Source of the DNA: Patescibacteria group bacterium
GTDB taxonomy: Bacteria; Patescibacteriota; Gracilibacteria; UM-FILTER-43-11
Assembly (NCBI GenBank): GCA_029260985.1
Contig: JAJDCE010000144.1
Coordinates: 1-32,997, forward strand
Direction of reading: 5' to 3'
Length of the DNA: 32,997 bases
Position numbers and translations under genes: made by a program
Shown here: positions 29,863 to 32,997 of the stretch, in pieces
Layout: every line of letters starts with the position of its first letter
Position numbering within the stretch: position 1 is the stretch's first letter
The notes under the pieces: model-generated
Database searches by the model: none
What the model saw: the letters and a program-made list of their open reading frames with translations, nothing else
What the model was told of the DNA's origin: nothing

Positions 29863-31791
29863 ATGAGAAAAATATTTTTATTCACCATCGGGCTTGTCAC
29901 AATCATTTTGACCACTGGTCAGGTGATGGCGCAATCTTCAAATCAGCCAAGTACATCTTGTGAGGATAGCTTGTACGAAAATGAATTCAGCTGTAATCGA
30001 CTGGAGGCTGGAAGTTACTGTAATTTTTCGGCTAAGTTAGGTCGAAGCGATGTGGAATATAACTTATACGAAGAAGTGTACTGCAATTTAACCGAAGACA
30101 GCGATGACGATATTTTTGAAGTTCTCGTCAAACAGTTTAAGGTTGAGGACCCGAAAATCGACGAGGATAAAATTGAGGAAATTTTGAAAAATCCAAAAAT
30201 CGAAACAGATCCAACAGGACAAACAATTTCTGATTTACACAATAGGGTTAGAGTTGCTTACCATAACGAAAAAGTCACTCATCAAACCAAAGAATCCTTA
30301 AAACAGCAATTCAAATTTGCCGAAATGTGGGCTGATGGAACACTTACTAATTCTCCTTTCGACCTGATCGTCGATCTGAACTTAATTGAAATCATTATGT
30401 TCGGCAGCCAGGCTGTTTGGAAAGACAATGTTTATACATGGCCGAAAGATTCATCCGGTGATGACTTAGGCGCTGATGGCGGCGCTGCTAAAGGTCAAAC
30501 CCCAACAGGCCCTGCTAGTGACGCTGGAGGCCAACCTCCTGATGATCCATCCAAGAAAGACGATCCCATTGACCAGTACGAATGTGAACCAGTCGACAAA
30601 GGTAAAGAGTTGGTCGAAAACGGAATTCTTCCAAAGCCTGGTGACACCCCAAAGGGCTGTGGTGATGGAAAAAAAGAAGGAGCGGAAGAATGTGATGATG
30701 GAAATGTGAGAGCGGGTGATGGCTGCAGTGAATCCTGCAAGAGTGAGGAAGCCACCTCACTATCCTGTAAAGACAATGACGCGGTAACATTAAAACAATT
30801 TGTCCCCAAAAAAGATTCGTCAAAAACCCCCGGTGCAGGCTCAGGTAGCTCGGGAAAAGATCCTGGGAATAATAATGCGCCACCGATAAACTGTCCTCCA
30901 GGCTCTAAAGCAGTCAAAAGAACAGCTGATAAAGACATCAAATTGCAGCAAGATCCGAATTACCCGGGCCCTTTCGTTGGAGGTGTACTCAAGAACTTCC
31001 CTAAAAGCAATAAGGGGCAATGTCCTCCAGGTTCCAAGTACACCGAGGTCAGCCTTTTTGGGGAGTCTGCCGGAACCTGTATTCCGCATGAATTCTGTAC
31101 GCCTGATTTTGAGAAATTAAGAAAGAAACTGTTTGGAGCTGATTACAGAAAAGATCCTGCAAAAAAGAAAGCGGCCGAAGCCATCGAAGCCTCAGTCTGC
31201 GTCGAATTCAAAAAGGTAAATCGGCCCGAATCACCTTATCCAGTAGTCGAAGGCTGTATCGATTGCCATATTCAGGCGATGAATGATGTGATGGAAAAAA
31301 TGCTCCAAAAGAACATCGCCCCGCTCCAAAACAGCATGCAATCATGGGGCACCAGTAATCGTTGGGGCCCAAGCCTATCGTTCGATATTAATGTGCTTGT
31401 GCAAAGAGGCATCAATGCCATTATTACTCCAGAATTTAGCCGAGTAACCCCAAAGGAAAAGGCAGATAAAAACGTCGCCCAACAAAAGCAACAAGCAGAA
31501 AACAAGAAAGATGTGAATGAGGATCAAGCTCAGCCAACAACAGTCGACACCGTTCAATTTGGCCTCATCCACAGTCGCTATCAATTCAGCCAGGAAGAAA
31601 AAAAGGCAAAAAACAGTGATGCCCTTAAATTTTACAATATGACATCAGAGGCCAGCGCGGAGCAGCATACCCATGCCGGGCTGGTCAATAAGTTACGAGA
31701 GCTCAAAGACAGCTTTAAGCGAATTCAGGATAAATATGTCCAATTATCCATAGCTGCCACTTTTCACCAAAAGCCAGAATGCTCATTTTAA
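29863..31791 (+). CDS. Exported Cys-rich protein with Myxococcus-type repeat
   Basis: 642 residues. The signal peptide ends near VMAQ (about residue 24). An N-terminal Cys-containing region (to about 75) and an acidic helical part come first. A Gly/Pro/Asp-rich linker (about 205-235) leads to one copy of the CGDGxxEGxEECDDGNxxxGDGCSxxC repeat (about 266-292), a DUF4215/Myxococcus Cys-rich module found in secreted proteins and probably disulphide-linked. Two CPPGSK motifs and further Cys residues follow, then a helical C-terminal third with a Lys/Gln-rich stretch (about 525-560). Function is unknown. It lies 45 bases after the previous gene and overlaps the next by 13 bases, so it is part of the same transcription unit. 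Confidence 0.75.
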   Translation: MRKIFLFTIGLVTIILTTGQVMAQSSNQPSTSCEDSLYENEFSCNRLEAGSYCNFSAKLGRSDVEYNLYEEVYCNLTEDSDDDIFEVLVKQFKVEDPKIDEDKIEEILKNPKIETDPTGQTISDLHNRVRVAYHNEKVTHQTKESLKQQFKFAEMWADGTLTNSPFDLIVDLNLIEIIMFGSQAVWKDNVYTWPKDSSGDDLGADGGAAKGQTPTGPASDAGGQPPDDPSKKDDPIDQYECEPVDKGKELVENGILPKPGDTPKGCGDGKKEGAEECDDGNVRAGDGCSESCKSEEATSLSCKDNDAVTLKQFVPKKDSSKTPGAGSGSSGKDPGNNNAPPINCPPGSKAVKRTADKDIKLQQDPNYPGPFVGGVLKNFPKSNKGQCPPGSKYTEVSLFGESAGTCIPHEFCTPDFEKLRKKLFGADYRKDPAKKKAAEAIEASVCVEFKKVNRPESPYPVVEGCIDCHIQAMNDVMEKMLQKNIAPLQNSMQSWGTSNRWGPSLSFDINVLVQRGINAIITPEFSRVTPKEKADKNVAQQKQQAENKKDVNEDQAQPTTVDTVQFGLIHSRYQFSQEEKKAKNSDALKFYNMTSEASAEQHTHAGLVNKLRELKDSFKRIQDKYVQLSIAATFHQKPECSF

Positions 31792-32997
31792 GACGTAAAA
31801 TCATTGGCATAGCGGTCGCGTTAACCCTGATCTTAAGTCAGGTCGGGCAGGCGTATGCTTTTTATTCCCCCGTCATCAATCAGGAAGCCTCCAAGATCCG
31901 TCAGCACCTCCAAACTTCTAAACAGAAGAACGGAATAGGAACATGGTGGAATGCGGCACAGAAGGCCGAGAAAAAACACAATGAATCTGTTGCGAAAGAG
32001 AAGCAAAAACCTTTAAACGAAGGTCTTCAAAACGTATATAAGTCCAAAGTTAAGGAGATGGTAACCGATGCGTTGGTGGGTTCTTTCTACGATGGGATTT
32101 CACTGCTGATAAAGTATTGGATAAATAGCGAAAAAGGCAGCATCACCAACTGTCTTCGGGATGACATCTGGGAAGCTCAAGCCCTTCAGGAGCAAGTGCT
32201 CAACGAGATAATGAAGGCTTCAATTCTGAGCGATACGGAAAACAGCAGTATTTTGTGGAATGATTTCCAATATCTTCATACAACAATTAACAACCTAAAA
32301 GAAAACTCCAAAATAGGAAGTGATTGGTTTCCTCAAAGTCAGAATTTTTACACAGACTGTCCCAACGGGGACTTCACTCAGGCTTGGCAGGATTTAGATC
32401 GTGCGCTTAAGAGCTTTAGTAACTTGGGAGCTCGTCCGATTGAACTCGGTAACTTCGGCTCGCTTGCCAAAGTAGCCAAAAAACGAGCCATTCAGCGCGC
32501 TCAGAAGTGGATAAAAGCCAATCAGCTCACACTCACTATTGGCGGCAAACAAGGTGCGGACCCTCGAAGCCTCTTTAATGGCCCAGGTCTCTCTGGCTTA
32601 GCCGCAGACTTTAAAACCGAATGGGGCTATGTCAAAGCTTTTGGAGAATTGGTTTTTGTGAATACCTATGAGGGCGTTTCTGAACTGGTAAAGGGGCAAG
32701 AGGGATTTGAAAAACTAAAGGAACTCAAAGAATCAGAAGATTTATCAACCTATGCCGATAATTACACCAAAGCTTTTGCTGCTCGTGATAAGGCGCTTAA
32801 GCAGATGGAGTCCGCCATCAAATTCAACCTAAGTTTCAACAGCGTGGCCAACAATAGCCTGAAAGAAATCGACAAAATCATGTTCGAAGCCAATGGTATT
32901 ATCGAAGATGCCTATTCATCCAAAACCACTCCGGAAAATGCAAAGGCATTCTGCAAAAAGATTTCAGCTGTCATAAAAAAACAATGCAGAGGCAGAG
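31779..32997 (+). CDS. Exported protein of unknown function, 3' end beyond the window
   Basis: An open frame runs from ATG 31779 to the window edge, at least 406 residues. It starts within the last codons of the previous gene (13-base overlap), a sign of translational coupling. The N-terminus MLILRRKIIGIAVALTLILS continues to QAYAF, a good signal peptide with cleavage after AYA. The visible body is mostly helical with charged stretches (AEKKHNESVAKEKQK), and Cys residues are sparse until the last 20 residues (FCKK, QCRGR). No family is recognised. It continues the run of exported proteins behind the giant SLH protein. Confidence 0.75.
   Translation, partial: MLILRRKIIGIAVALTLILSQVGQAYAFYSPVINQEASKIRQHLQTSKQKNGIGTWWNAAQKAEKKHNESVAKEKQKPLNEGLQNVYKSKVKEMVTDALVGSFYDGISLLIKYWINSEKGSITNCLRDDIWEAQALQEQVLNEIMKASILSDTENSSILWNDFQYLHTTINNLKENSKIGSDWFPQSQNFYTDCPNGDFTQAWQDLDRALKSFSNLGARPIELGNFGSLAKVAKKRAIQRAQKWIKANQLTLTIGGKQGADPRSLFNGPGLSGLAADFKTEWGYVKAFGELVFVNTYEGVSELVKGQEGFEKLKELKESEDLSTYADNYTKAFAARDKALKQMESAIKFNLSFNSVANNSLKEIDKIMFEANGIIEDAYSSKTTPENAKAFCKKISAVIKKQCRGR

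Overview
The window looks like chromosomal DNA from an uncultivated, probably monoderm bacterium. The best guess is the Patescibacteria (Candidate Phyla Radiation), perhaps a Peregrinibacteria-like lineage. This is inferred from S-layer homology (SLH) surface proteins, very large exported proteins made of Ig, FG-GAP and TSP3-type modules, many exported proteins with no clear family, dispersed GTCAT...ATGAC palindromes, and an almost complete lack of Shine-Dalgarno sites. The standard genetic code fits: TAA, TAG and TGA all act as stops. No rRNA, tRNA or CRISPR was recognised.

Layout. (1) 1-119 is the 3' end of a GIY-YIG nuclease element. (2) 120-944 is a long non-coding, hairpin-rich region with a boxA-like site. 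It leads into (3) a 1431-residue S-layer-type protein with three N-terminal SLH domains (945-5240), which ends in a strong intrinsic terminator. (4) 5320-5709 is a complete 390-bp element: 26-bp perfect inverted ends around a GIY-YIG gene. Its last 119 bp are identical to 1-119, so the S-layer gene lies between direct repeats. (5) 5783-13101 is a mixed block: an exported FN3-like protein, a TPR lipoprotein, trigger factor (tig), a bifunctional Rel/SpoT protein on the minus strand, and phosphoglycerate mutase (gpmI). Nearly identical 73-bp palindromic repeats lie between several of these genes. (6) 13248-14897 holds a GC-richer small Cys-motif protein (DUF6788-like), tail to tail with a Fic protein that has an unusual active-site motif. 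(7) From about 15090 to the window end is a run of co-directional exported proteins: a giant multidomain protein (3307 residues), a second reading frame carrying TSP3 repeats and three C-terminal SLH domains, and four further exported proteins, the last cut by the window edge.

Main points. First, the giant protein and the following SLH frame appear to be one gene of about 4,330 codons, split by expansion of an 11-bp tandem repeat at 25020-25051. Removing exactly two units (22 bp) rejoins the frames, so this is a candidate phase-variation switch for cell-wall anchoring. Second, the GIY-YIG gene is bounded by the same kind of palindromes that occur alone as 73-77-bp repeats across the window. 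This suggests a nuclease/palindrome partnership comparable in logic to RAYT-REP systems. Third, five genes have a -10 box 23-24 nt before the start codon and no Shine-Dalgarno site. Fourth, the giant gene lacks a canonical start codon at the place where its signal peptide begins.
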